Source: Arthrobacter terrae (GTDB lineage Bacteria > Actinomycetota > Actinomycetes > Actinomycetales > Micrococcaceae). From it: a DNA stretch of 42,986 bases. The position numbers and the translations under genes are program-made. The stretch covers positions 10,202-53,187 of the forward strand of contig NZ_JADNYM010000031.1 of assembly GCF_015708085.1 (NCBI RefSeq), in the 5' to 3' direction. Shown one piece after another: positions 32,924 through 40,658 of the stretch (the first letter of the stretch is position 1; every line of letters begins with the position of its first letter). The notes under the pieces are model-generated. The model made no database searches and was not told the DNA's origin. It was given only the letters and a program-made list of their open reading frames with translations.

Positions 32924-33160
32924 TCAGTCGGAAAAGGCCACATGCTCATCCGGTGGCCGGCCTTCGCCGGGTGAATTTGGGCCGGTGCAACAGCCAACGT
33001 ACCCGTCAACAGTGCCACCAATTTTGACGGCCTTGCCGGTGCCGAAGAACTCCGCATAGTCGGGCATCTGCACACAGAGCCATCCACTGTTCGAATCGGC
33101 AATGACCGTGGCCTCGAACGTGACATCGATATCGTGGCCGATTTGGTTTGGGTTTGTCAT
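32924..33160 (-). CDS. Small DUF1905-like protein, C-terminus possibly frameshifted
   Basis: A 78-residue frame starting with ATGA overlap to the upstream gene. Residues 13-55 (VTFEATVIADSNSGWLCVQM then KAVKIGGTVDG) look like the DUF1905 beta-barrel start. The expected next motif, P-x-GEG-GH-M, is split: NSPGEG is in this frame and GHRMSM follows in another, as if one base had been lost or gained near 32960. After that neither frame looks like the family. Convergent with the DraG-like gene. Function unknown. Confidence 0.5.
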   Translation of the reverse strand: MTNPNQIGHDIDVTFEATVIADSNSGWLCVQMPDYAEFFGTGKAVKIGGTVDGYVGCCTGPNSPGEGRPPDEHVAFSD

Positions 33161-33810
33161 GCTGGCTCCTTGATCGTTGCAGCATGGAAGGCCGCGGCTC
33201 CCGGTCCGGTGAGTTCGTTTGCGGCCACGGGGCGCCCGGAGGCCGCAAGCAACAGCGTGATCGCGAGGGCATGTACCTCGGGGCCGTCACCGTGCTCGAA
33301 CCCGGTATCCGTAGCCACTAGGCGCCAACCTTGGGCGATTTCCTTTCCGCCTCCGATCTTGACGCTGGTCTTGACCTGGTAGCCGAGAGCTGTCGCCACA
33401 TGCTCAGGTGGATAATCACGGATGATCTTCAGCGGGCGGCGGATGTCTTCGCCGTGCACGAATGCCTCTACCAGCCTGGTGGCCAATGCTGCCGGCGGGG
33501 TGGACGTGCGCAGTCGCACCGCTTGAAACTTAGCCAAGGTTTCAAGCGGCTCTGCTGTCTTCTCTCGGGTCACCCCCACGGCATTGTCGCGATCGAAGTT
33601 GAAACCGGCAGCCAACATTCGCTGGATGAAACCGAGCCGTGTTGTCTCGGCAGAGTCGATGAGATGAGCCACCACGTCGTGGACATCCCAACGCAGACAC
33701 AGTGAGTTGGCGCGCCATGCCGCGGGTTCAAGTGACGCCAAGTCATCGATCAGTGCTTGACGCTCGTCGTGGACCACTGGCCAGATCAGGGCTCCGAGTC
33801 GCTCCTTCAT
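33157..33810 (-). CDS. Maleylpyruvate isomerase-family (mycothiol-dependent, DinB-like) protein
   Basis: A 217-residue protein from the ATG at 33810; an upstream in-frame start at 33846 would overlap the promoter region. It has the four-helix DinB-type metal site: WDVHDVVAHLID with its His and VEAFVHGEDIRRPL with the second His and the R-R pair. Family members use mycothiol, the actinobacterial thiol, for isomerisation or S-transfer. Divergent from the HxlR-type regulator, 52 bases away, which probably controls it. Confidence 0.85.
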   Translation of the reverse strand: MKERLGALIWPVVHDERQALIDDLASLEPAAWRANSLCLRWDVHDVVAHLIDSAETTRLGFIQRMLAAGFNFDRDNAVGVTREKTAEPLETLAKFQAVRLRTSTPPAALATRLVEAFVHGEDIRRPLKIIRDYPPEHVATALGYQVKTSVKIGGGKEIAQGWRLVATDTGFEHGDGPEVHALAITLLLAASGRPVAANELTGPGAAAFHAATIKEPA

Positions 33811-33862
33811 CTCGCTATTGAAACAGTAGTGAAGGCTCCTTGTCAAGAAGTACTATGATCAT
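33811..33862. promoter_or_regulatory. Divergent promoter of the isomerase-like gene and HxlR regulator
   Basis: Only 52 bases separate the two starts. On the minus strand a perfect -35 hexamer TTGACA (33846-33841) is followed 17 bases on by TTTCAA, a weak -10. TGTCA (33841-33845) and TGACA (33864-33868) are inverted around AGTACTATGATCAT, a plausible regulator site covering both starts. Confidence 0.4.
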
Positions 33863-34534
33863 ATGACAGGTAGAAGAACATACGGTTCCTACAATGACGG
33901 ATGTGCTTCCGCCCATGCCCTTGACATGATTGGCGAGCGTTGGGCGCTGATCGTGGTCAGGGAGTTGTTGTTGGGGCCGAAGCGTTTCGTTGACATCCAA
34001 CGCGACATTCCGGGAATCGGACCGGGTCCGCTCTCGCAACGGCTGCAGGAACTCGAGGAGACCGGAGTCGTAGAGCGGCGCTTGCTGCCGGAACCGGCAC
34101 GAGTGACGGTTTACGGTCTCACTAAGTGGGGGCACGGCTTGGAAGCCGTCAATACTGCGTTGTCCCTGTGGGCCGTTCAATCACCACGCCTGCCGCTCGA
34201 GGCCGACATGGGACCGGACACCCTGGTTCTGGCGATGCGGGCCCACGCCCGCCCGCTGGCCGCCGGTTCGCCCGACCGCACGGTCGCGCTGAAACTGACG
34301 GACTCCCGCACCACCGGCCGGGAAGCGGTGGCGTATCTGGCGACGCTGACAAGCACAGGATCATGGATCGATAAGACCGCCGTTATTGATGGCGCGGACG
34401 CGGAGGTCAGCAGCACCACACGGGCGTGGAAGAACCTCATCATCGGCGGAGCAGTCCTCGATAGGGCCGAGGACATCACCAGCAGCGGCGACCGCAAAGC
34501 GGTACAAGCTCTAATCAATGCCACCAAGCTATAA
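33863..34534 (+). CDS. HxlR-type transcriptional regulator with SCP2-like C-terminus
   Basis: A 223-residue protein. Residues 5-95 are an HxlR winged helix: GSYNDGCASAHALDMIGERW, LIVVRELLLGPKRFVDIQ, GPGPLSQRLQELEETGVVER and a wing ending VYGLTKWG. Residues about 120-220 form a second domain, probably SCP2/sterol-carrier-like, found on a subset of these regulators. It likely represses the divergent isomerase-like gene. The ATG at 33863 is close behind an AT-rich patch, so the mRNA may be nearly leaderless. Confidence 0.87.
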   Translation: MTGRRTYGSYNDGCASAHALDMIGERWALIVVRELLLGPKRFVDIQRDIPGIGPGPLSQRLQELEETGVVERRLLPEPARVTVYGLTKWGHGLEAVNTALSLWAVQSPRLPLEADMGPDTLVLAMRAHARPLAAGSPDRTVALKLTDSRTTGREAVAYLATLTSTGSWIDKTAVIDGADAEVSSTTRAWKNLIIGGAVLDRAEDITSSGDRKAVQALINATKL

Positions 34535-34877
34535 ACACCGACCAGTGACCTCCGATTATTGGCCTTTGTCTTCCATCGTCGCTGTAGGCGGTCACAGACG
34601 TGCCAGTTGGCGGCCGCCACAGGGCGGCGTTTCACCGTCCGGAATCAACGCGCTCGAAACCGGTTTTCGACCAGCACCGCCTGCCTGCCTGCCTGCCTGC
34701 CTGCCTGGGATTGTTGCGGTCCCTCAACGTGCCGCTGACCGTTCCCCAAACGGTAGCGTGATTCGCTCATGGCACGCCAGTTCGACCCCAGACACCGTGC
34801 AGGATGCAGGATGTTGTTGGCCGCCGCCCTTCAGCAGCGTTTCCACAACCTGATGGGAAGCGAGTTACGATGCGGCT
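34535..34877. other. Gene-free gap before the orphan genes
   Basis: This 343-base stretch has no frame I can support on either strand. It holds one simple-sequence tract (34679-34707) and otherwise mixed sequence. It marks the change from the HxlR locus to the lower-GC accessory genes. Confidence 0.6.
34679..34707. repeat. Tetranucleotide tract (CTGC)n
   Basis: About seven uninterrupted periods of CTGC over 29 bases in non-coding DNA. Tracts of this kind change length by slippage; no gene start or promoter lies close enough to suggest phase variation (the next start is 171 bases on). Confidence 0.9.
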
Positions 34878-35186
34878 ATGTCAGATAAGTACGCTCGACG
34901 CGTCCTACGCTTATTTCCTGATTACGGACATCGGTGGCCGCTGTGGGAGAACAGTACCGCCGAGCGACCAACTAAATACACCATGGAGCCAGCAGATTTT
35001 GGGCTCTCGCAATGTCTTACCGAGCGACTACGAATCTGGTTCGACGTTTGGGATGCCGAGAACCTGTATGAGAACGGTTGGAGCTCTCCCGGAAATGAAA
35101 AGTCCTGGAGAGCAGAAGGTGCCAGTATTGTTGAGCAGCTTCGCGAAGAAGTTAAAGCCTTCGCCGATGTGGAATACGAAGAGTAA
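34878..35186 (+). CDS. Small hypothetical protein, orphan
   Basis: A 102-residue acidic, Trp-rich protein (PDYGHRWPLWE, LRIWFDVWDAE, NGWSSPG) ending EVKAFADVEYEE. I recall similar small actinobacterial proteins of unknown function but cannot name a family. No membrane segment or signal peptide. Base composition is clearly less GC-rich than neighbours and rare codons are more frequent, suggesting transfer. Size, acidity and position next to another orphan are compatible with an immunity-type protein, but nothing proves this. Confidence 0.7.
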   Translation: MSDKYARRVLRLFPDYGHRWPLWENSTAERPTKYTMEPADFGLSQCLTERLRIWFDVWDAENLYENGWSSPGNEKSWRAEGASIVEQLREEVKAFADVEYEE

Positions 35187-35319
35187 AATCCACTTCGATA
35201 CATGGAACCTTGAGTGACTCACCCAAGACTCCACGAACGCGACAGGAGGGGCAGAGCGCGGATTGGTACCCCGATCTTCGCGGGCCCGGGCGGCGCCAGC
35301 GCGGTGAAGGAATGAGACG

Positions 35320-35868
35320 ATGAACGTTTACTCATTCCAAGAAGGTGCCTTCTATTCGATGACGAAATCGATGAAACCTGTGAATGTCCTCGCGAGCGAC
35401 GGTTCAATCGTCGGGATCATCACCCGCGGTAAGATACCCGGTTGCGAGATAACCGGAACGTTCCAGTTCACACCAGAAACAGGGCAGCACACGAGCATAG
35501 GCGTGCGAAAAGGAACACTTCGATCCGCCATTTCTCGACTACTCAGGCCTTCCTACGAGGTCATTCATGACGGCAAGACCGACCAGTTCGTAGAACGGTT
35601 CGGAGAGAACTTCCTCTACTTCGCCGTCAGAGGGGAGCTTCACGGGCGACAGATCAACGCTCGAGAAGACTGGGATGGATCCGTAAAGGTGACTGCTCAA
35701 GCCAAAGAGATCGGATGTTTTTGCCCAGGCGGATTTCTAGCCGATACACGAGTAGAAATTGCGGCGTCAAAGCCAGGCTCGCCTGAGTTCGGGCTCTTAG
35801 TCTTGTTGCCGCTTATGCACCGCATATACAAAGCTGAATCAGATGCTTTAACTTCACTGTTCGAGTAG
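35320..35868 (+). CDS. Hypothetical protein, possibly tubby/LURP-like fold
   Basis: A 182-residue soluble protein, unrecognised. AAGGA lies 9 bases before the ATG. The pattern of alternating short strands (FYSMTKSMKPVNVL, YEVIHDGKTDQFVERFG, FLYFAVRGELHGRQINAR, VKVTAQAKEIG) with a late hydrophobic segment LLVLLPLMHRIYKAE recalls tubby-C-like (LURP-one-related) proteins; this is a weak guess. Codon use is less GC-biased than the window, as in the preceding gene. The two may have arrived together. Confidence 0.65.
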   Translation: MNVYSFQEGAFYSMTKSMKPVNVLASDGSIVGIITRGKIPGCEITGTFQFTPETGQHTSIGVRKGTLRSAISRLLRPSYEVIHDGKTDQFVERFGENFLYFAVRGELHGRQINAREDWDGSVKVTAQAKEIGCFCPGGFLADTRVEIAASKPGSPEFGLLVLLPLMHRIYKAESDALTSLFE

Positions 35869-35927
35869 CAGTTCTAGTTCCGAGCGTCTTCCGACCCCAG
35901 GCTCAGGAGAGCGTGCAGGCTACTCAG

Positions 35928-35952
35928 CCGCAGACAACGCGTCGTCTGCGGT
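35928..35952. terminator. Hairpin downstream of the orphan gene
   Basis: CCGCAGAC (35928-35935) pairs perfectly with GTCTGCGG (35945-35952) around a 9-base loop; another CCGCAGAC follows at 35961. It lies 60 bases after the stop of the 35320 gene. No T run follows, so termination is only a possibility. Confidence 0.35.
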
Positions 35953-36003
35953 AACGCGTCCGCAGACAGATCCGGATTCCGCAGGGACTTGTCCCGGATA
36001 ACA

Positions 36004-36087
36004 TTCCCCTTTCGGCGCGACGGTGGCCGGGCCGAGCGCGAGCACATCAACCGCTCCGATGCCATCCGCGCTGCCTTGGCCGCTTGG
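36004..36087 (+). pseudogene. Possible ribbon-helix-helix antitoxin fragment
   Basis: One frame reads RAEREHINRSDAIRAALAAW (36031-36087 region), the shape of a CopG-type ribbon-helix-helix C-terminal helix (…NRSDAIRxAL…). No start codon with the family's N-terminal strand is found upstream, so only a remnant is left. It overlaps the toxin-like frame that follows, as such pairs often do. Confidence 0.4.
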
Positions 36088-36338
36088 TCGCACGCGGCGG
36101 AATTATCGGCCGCTCCGCACCCAAGCACGGCATAAGCTCCGTGGACGGGATCGAGGCAGCGACCTGGCCGCTGGTATCGGTTCCCCTGGACGCTGACGAC
36201 CCGCGCAGGTTCCTCCGTCTCGGCTTCGACGCCCAAGGCCGGCTACTGGAACTCGTGGTGCTGGTCCGGGACGACGGGAGCGAAGAACTCATCAATGCGA
36301 TGAGATGCCGCCCGCAATATTCCGGGATGCTCGGCTAG
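36084..36338 (+). pseudogene. Toxin-like protein remnant (BrnT/DUF4258-like)
   Basis: An 84-residue frame from TTG. Residues 14-83 contain KHGISSVDGIEAATWPL, then DPRRFLRLGFDAQGRLLELV, VLVRDDGSEELINAM and RPQYSGML. I recognise this as a small toxin-like family in which a His-rich N-terminus precedes a conserved core ending in a Met-x-Arg region. The first 12 residues do not fit, there is no good start or Shine-Dalgarno, and the upstream antitoxin-like piece is broken. I judge it degraded but the core is intact, so it could be a live gene with TTG start. Confidence 0.5.
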
Positions 36339-36485
36339 CACTATCCCGCCCAACCCGCAGAGGATTCCCCATACGGAACAACCACCAACTCACTTCTTGC
36401 CTGCGCCGCGCCGAGCCGAGGGCGTGTGATGGGCGCTGGTCACATGAAATCCGGATTACTGACACGCAACGTCGGATCCTCCCGT

Positions 36486-37463
36486 TCAGCCGATCATCTG
36501 CATGAATTCGCCTTCGGAAAGGACTTCAATACTCTGTCCCCGGTCGTGCAGATCCAGTACCTTGCGGGCCTTGACCGTCAGTCTTCCATTGCGCAGATCC
36601 GACGCCACGAAGCCATCTCCGACCACCAGTACGGTGGTTTTTCGGGTAACCGCGCTGGCCGGTTGGGCGCCGAAGCCGGCTGCCCGCTCCTTGGCGGTGC
36701 TGCGGGCCAACTGCAGATTACCGGTAAAGACCACCATTTGACCGAAAAGCGGGTGATGCGGATCCGCATGCCCATTGGCGGCCGGGTTTGGGCCCTCCTC
36801 CGGCCAGCCCTGCCAGCCGGATGTCGTCGCGGGCTCACTCAACCGCTTTAGCGCGGTGCGGGTGGCTTTGGATATCTCATTTAGACCCGGCAGGTAGGCC
36901 TCAGCCCGCGGCATTTGCAGCTTCAGTACTGCAAACAGCTCGGCGATGCTGCCGGCCTCATTGCGGGCAGCGATGTCCACCATGATGCCGGCGCAGGCAC
37001 GGGCATCATCAACCGCGTCATGGTGGTTCAACAGCGGCACGCCAGCGGCCTCGGCTACAAAAGGCAGGGAATACGATGGCAGCGAATAGTTCCGGCGCGA
37101 GAGCAATACGGTGCAGGCATAGTCGAAAGCCGGTCCCGGCAGTTCGGAGACCTCCAGAGCGGAGCGGATCACGCCCATGTCAAATGCGGCGTTGTGCGCC
37201 ACCAAAACATCACCGCCGATGAACCCGCCAATCTCAGCGAACAGCTCACCAAACCGGGGTGAGGCTGCCACTTGGGCAGCGGTGAGCCCATGGATCTGCA
37301 CATTGCGCGGTTCGAAGTGGTCGTGGCCCTGCGGCGGCCGCATCAGCCAGGACGCTTCCTCAACAATGATGCCGTCGCGGACCTTGCTCAGGCCCACGGA
37401 GCACGGCGAGCCGCGGAAGCCATTGGCCGTCTCAAAATCGATTGCAGTAAACTCCAAAGCCAC
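36486..37463 (-). CDS. DEDDh exonuclease (DnaQ-like) with C-terminal BRCT domain
   Basis: A 325-residue protein with the 3'-5' exonuclease fold at residues 3-170: AIDFETAN (ExoI), VLVAHNAAFDMGVIRSAL (ExoII) and HHDAVDDARACA (ExoIII, DEDDh His). A linker leads to a BRCT domain at about 240-325 (MVVFTGNL, TVLVVGDGFVAS, KARKVLDLHDRGQSIEVLSEGEF split over the domain). Such proteins are common in Actinobacteria and thought to act in DNA repair. GTG start at 37463; an ATG 4 bases upstream is out of frame. Confidence 0.92.
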   Translation of the reverse strand: MALEFTAIDFETANGFRGSPCSVGLSKVRDGIIVEEASWLMRPPQGHDHFEPRNVQIHGLTAAQVAASPRFGELFAEIGGFIGGDVLVAHNAAFDMGVIRSALEVSELPGPAFDYACTVLLSRRNYSLPSYSLPFVAEAAGVPLLNHHDAVDDARACAGIMVDIAARNEAGSIAELFAVLKLQMPRAEAYLPGLNEISKATRTALKRLSEPATTSGWQGWPEEGPNPAANGHADPHHPLFGQMVVFTGNLQLARSTAKERAAGFGAQPASAVTRKTTVLVVGDGFVASDLRNGRLTVKARKVLDLHDRGQSIEVLSEGEFMQMIG

Positions 37464-37495
37464 CCATCAAGAGTACCCCGGGCTAAGCTGGCCGG

Positions 37496-38101
37496 ATGGA
37501 TGATCCGAGCACTGTCCCGCACTGGTATCTATTCGACTACGGAATGGTGATTTCCACGGCACCGGAGCCGGAGGACTGGGAGGCGCTGCAGGAAGCCGCC
37601 GGACTGCCGCTGGAGGACAGGAACAGCAGCTATTGGCTGCACCGGCACGGGTTCGACTCCGGCGCGTTAACTCCGCAGGACTACTGGACGCGGGTGCTCG
37701 GCAGAGAAATCACCGACGGCCTGACCTCGCGCCTGGAAGCCCTGGACGCCTGCCAGTGGTCCCATTTGAACGCCGAGACGCTCGATGTCCTCGACGACCT
37801 GCACCTGCGGGGGGCCCGGCTGGCCCTACTGTCCAACATGCCGGCCGGAATGGCCGAGCAGTACACTCGGAGCTCGCCGTGGGCCGGTTACTTTGATCAG
37901 CTGTTTTTCAGCGGCCATCTTGGCTTGGCCAAGCCAGACCCACAGCTCTTCCGCGACGTCATACAGCAGCTTGGGACGACGCCGGCCCACGTCACCTTCG
38001 TGGACGACGTTCAGGAAAACCTCGACGCCGCAACCGCGCTGGGCATACAGACGGTGCTGCATTCGCCCGGAATCAACCTAAGTGCCGAGCTGGGGCTTTG
38101 A
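37496..38101 (+). CDS. HAD-superfamily hydrolase (YihX-like)
   Basis: A 201-residue phosphatase-type HAD protein. Motif I is LFDYGMVIS, where the second catalytic aspartate is replaced by Gly, as in YihX-like members. The cap helices follow, then motif II in LALLSNMPAGM, the lysine in GLAKPDPQLF and the acidic motif IV in VTFVDDVQENLDAA. Substrate unknown, possibly a sugar phosphate. It is divergent from the exonuclease gene with just 32 bases between, so both transcripts are probably nearly leaderless. Confidence 0.88.
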   Translation: MDDPSTVPHWYLFDYGMVISTAPEPEDWEALQEAAGLPLEDRNSSYWLHRHGFDSGALTPQDYWTRVLGREITDGLTSRLEALDACQWSHLNAETLDVLDDLHLRGARLALLSNMPAGMAEQYTRSSPWAGYFDQLFFSGHLGLAKPDPQLFRDVIQQLGTTPAHVTFVDDVQENLDAATALGIQTVLHSPGINLSAELGL

Positions 38102-38257
38102 CCGTGTCCAAGACGGCCGCCGCGGAGAGACTCAGCCGAACAGGCAAACGTGCCGGCGCGGCTCGATGGCCTTCGCGCCACCGTCGAAGCGTCGAAGCAC
38201 AGGGCTCCAGGAGCAAGCGCGGCTGGGCCGCATCTGCCTGAAGCGAGCCGGGCCTAA

Positions 38258-38293
38258 GGCTGAGGCTGAGGCTGAGGCTGAGGCTGAGGCTGA
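38258..38293. repeat. Hexanucleotide tract (GGCTGA)6
   Basis: Six perfect copies in the 269-base gap between the HAD and DedA genes. On the minus strand it would code Ser-Leu repeats, but that frame has no other gene-like property. Nothing else recognisable fills the gap 38102-38370. Confidence 0.92.
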
Positions 38294-38370
38294 TTGTGCT
38301 TTCCAGGAACGAGCCGAATCTCATACCGGCGGCTGAGTCGCACCGTCCCTGCGTACCGTAATCTTGGAAC

Positions 38371-39102
38371 GTGACTTCTTCAGCCATCAGTTCCTTTGCC
38401 CTGCCCGCCATGTTAGGGCACGGACATGCTCCCACTGGTTTCCTGCCGCCTTGGCTTGACCCCGCAGTTATCCTGGACAACCCCGCGCTGGGGCCTTGGG
38501 TAGTGCTCCTTGCCTGCGCCATTATCTTCGCGGAGACGGGACTGCTGATCGGGTTCTTCCTGCCGGGAGATTCGTTACTGTTCACCGGCGGTCTGCTGGT
38601 GGCCACGGGAGTCATTCACTTCAACATCTGGGCCGTGCTCGCGTTGCTCATCCTATCGGCGTTCCTGGGCAATCAGGCGGGCTATCTGATTGGTCTCAAA
38701 GCCGGTCCCGCTATTTTCAACAAGCCCGATTCGCGGCTGTTCAAGCGGGAAAATGTGCAGAAGGCGCATGCATTCTTTGAAAAGCACGGCGGCAAGGCGC
38801 TGATTCTGGCCCGCTTCGTCCCTATTGTGAGGACCTTTGTGCCCGTTATTGTCGGTGTGGCGCGGATGGACCGACGGCACTTTGTTATTTTCAATGCCAT
38901 TGGTGCCGTTCTCTGGGCCGGCGGTGTCACCCTGCTGGGCTACGTCCTCGGTGACCGGGTGCCGTGGGTGCAGAAAAACCTGGACCTGATCTTCATCCTT
39001 ATTGTCCTGGTTTCCATCATTCCCATCATCGTGGAGTTCTCCAAGGGTTACCTAGCCAGCCGCAGGACCCGCCGGAACGCCAAGAACCCCACCGGCAGCT
39101 AA
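38371..39102 (+). CDS. DedA-family membrane protein (VTT domain)
   Basis: A 243-residue integral membrane protein of the DedA group, proton-dependent transporters or flippases implicated in undecaprenyl-phosphate and lipid handling. Motifs: FAETGLLIGFFLPGDSLLF with the membrane Glu and Asp, GNQAGYLIG, FFEKHGGKALILARFVPIVR and FVPVIVGVARMDRRHF. At least four TM spans; the last (IFILIVLVSIIPIIVEF) is followed by a basic tail. GTG start without a clear Shine-Dalgarno; an ATG at 38410 is an alternative. Confidence 0.9.
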   Translation: MTSSAISSFALPAMLGHGHAPTGFLPPWLDPAVILDNPALGPWVVLLACAIIFAETGLLIGFFLPGDSLLFTGGLLVATGVIHFNIWAVLALLILSAFLGNQAGYLIGLKAGPAIFNKPDSRLFKRENVQKAHAFFEKHGGKALILARFVPIVRTFVPVIVGVARMDRRHFVIFNAIGAVLWAGGVTLLGYVLGDRVPWVQKNLDLIFILIVLVSIIPIIVEFSKGYLASRRTRRNAKNPTGS

Positions 39103-39113
39103 CGCTTCGCCAT

Positions 39114-39179
39114 CCCAACTAGGTAGCAGTTGCGGCATTCAAAACGCGTTTTGGCTGCCGCAACTGCTACCTACTTGGG
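39114..39179. terminator. 66-bp near-perfect palindrome between dedA and rdgB
   Basis: The arm 39114-39137 and the arm 39156-39179 are inverted copies with 23 of 24 matches; their core is GGTAGCAGTTGCGGCA. The 18-base centre itself holds the perfect palindrome CAAAACGCGTTTTG (39140-39153). It lies where dedA and rdgB converge, and its right arm includes the last codons and TAG stop of rdgB. It would act as a two-way hairpin at both 3' ends; it may also be a member of a dispersed palindrome family. Confidence 0.8.
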
Positions 39180-39860
39180 TTCCAGGGCCGCAATGATGTG
39201 CGGAAGCAGCTTCCGGAAGGCCTGGCCGCGGTGGCTAATGGCGTTTTTATCCGCCGGGTCCAGCTCGGCGCAGCTGACGCGGAGCCCGTCCGGGACCAGG
39301 ATCGGATCGTAACCAAAGCCGCCGTCTCCGCGCGGTGCACGCAGCAGCACACCGGGCAGTTCGCCGTGTTCCACATGCTCGACGGCGGCAGGAACAGAAC
39401 CGCTGTCGCCGCGAACACCGCCGTCGCCACCGGTTCCGCCGCCCGGCACTGCCAGGGCTGCGGCGCAGATAAAGCGGGCAGCACGGTGCCCGCCGTCGAT
39501 GTCCGCCAGCTGGGCCAGCAGCAGCGCGGTATTGGCGTCGTCGTCGCCGTGTCGTCCGGACCAGCGCGCGGAGAAAATCCCCGGCGCGCCACCCAGGACA
39601 TCCACGGCCAGGCCGGAATCGTCGGCCACGGCCACCAGCCCGGTGGCAGCAGCGACGGCACGGGCTTTCAGCAGCGAATTCTCCGCAAAAGTCACGCCAG
39701 TTTCGCGCACGTCCGGCGCGCCTGCCCCCGCGGCGTCGAGGACCTGGGTGTTGACGTCGAGCCCGGGAATCTGGTCCCGCAGCAACTCGCGGAACTCACG
39801 CAGTTTGCCCTTATTATGCGTCGCCAGCACCAACCGCGGTTCCACGTCGGCCATCCTCAC
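39171..39860 (-). CDS. rdgB: Non-canonical purine NTP pyrophosphatase (RdgB/HAM1)
   Basis: A 229-residue enzyme clearing dITP, XTP and ITP. Motifs: [57 protein letters not shown] and the C-terminal [12 protein letters not shown], ending in ISHRGQAF. An unusual Gly/Asp-rich loop of about 25 residues interrupts the conserved region before [16 protein letters not shown] start overlaps the rph stop (GTGA); an ATG six bases in is an alternative. Its stop lies inside the 66-bp palindrome. Confidence 0.95.
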   Translation of the reverse strand: MRMADVEPRLVLATHNKGKLREFRELLRDQIPGLDVNTQVLDAAGAGAPDVRETGVTFAENSLLKARAVAAATGLVAVADDSGLAVDVLGGAPGIFSARWSGRHGDDDANTALLLAQLADIDGGHRAARFICAAALAVPGGGTGGDGGVRGDSGSVPAAVEHVEHGELPGVLLRAPRGDGGFGYDPILVPDGLRVSCAELDPADKNAISHRGQAFRKLLPHIIAALEPK

Positions 39861-40615
39861 AGGCCTAACGTGTCGCGCTGGATCTGCGCCAGCTGCCGCG
39901 TTCCCAGCAGGGCAAGATCCAGCAATGCATCCAGTTCGTTACGGTCAAAGGGCGCACCCTCGGCTGTTCCCTGCACCTCCACGAACTTCCCCGAGCCGGT
40001 CACCACCACGTTCATGTCGGTTTCCGCCCGCACGTCCTCAACATACGGCAGGTCCAGCATCGGAACGCCATCAATGATCCCGACCGAGACGGCGGCCACC
40101 GTGTCGATCAGCGGCTGGGCGCTGCGGGCAATCAGCTTGTTCTCCCGCGCATAATGAATCGCGTCGGCCAGCGCCACATAGGCGCCGGTAATCGCCGCGG
40201 TCCGGGTGCCGCCGTCGGCCTGCAGTACATCGCAGTCCAGCACAATCGTGTTCTCGCCCAGGGCCTTGGTATCGATGATAGAGCGCAGCGAGCGGCCGAT
40301 CAGCCGCGAGATCTCATGCGTGCGGCCGCCGATTTTGCCCTTAACGGATTCGCGGTCGTTGCGCGTGTTCGTGGCGCGCGGCAGCATCGCGTATTCGGCC
40401 GTCACCCAACCGCGGCCCTCCCCCTTGAGCCAGCGCGGGACTCCGGCGGTCAGCGATGCGGTGCACAGCACCCGGGTGCTGCCGAACTCGATCAGCGCGG
40501 ACCCTTCCGCCTGTTTGGACCAGCCGCGGGTGATGCTGATGTCCCGGAGCTGGTCGGGGGTGCGTCCGTCGGCACGGAGCGTGGACGTTGCCGCTGAAAT
40601 TTCGCCTGTTGTCAT
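39857..40615 (-). CDS. rph: Ribonuclease PH
   Basis: A 252-residue phosphorolytic 3'-5' exoribonuclease that trims tRNA 3' ends. Motifs: [68 protein letters not shown] and [20 protein letters not shown], and a C-terminal [15 protein letters not shown]. Length is usual. Operon with rdgB, a pairing common in Actinobacteria and Firmicutes. Divergent from the aldo/keto reductase. Confidence 0.97.
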   Translation of the reverse strand: MTTGEISAATSTLRADGRTPDQLRDISITRGWSKQAEGSALIEFGSTRVLCTASLTAGVPRWLKGEGRGWVTAEYAMLPRATNTRNDRESVKGKIGGRTHEISRLIGRSLRSIIDTKALGENTIVLDCDVLQADGGTRTAAITGAYVALADAIHYARENKLIARSAQPLIDTVAAVSVGIIDGVPMLDLPYVEDVRAETDMNVVVTGSGKFVEVQGTAEGAPFDRNELDALLDLALLGTRQLAQIQRDTLGL

Positions 40616-40658
40616 AATTCCAGCTTAGCCAGTCCATACCGGAGTAAGGTCATTCGAT

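Noticed and set aside
34878-35868. Polymorphic toxin/immunity system
   Set aside because: No toxin or secretion gene is present and neither orphan protein matches an immunity family I can name.
38073-38615. 180-residue minus-strand frame with Ser-Leu repeats
   Set aside because: It comes from the GGCTGA tract and overlaps HAD and DedA genes antisense; no family features.
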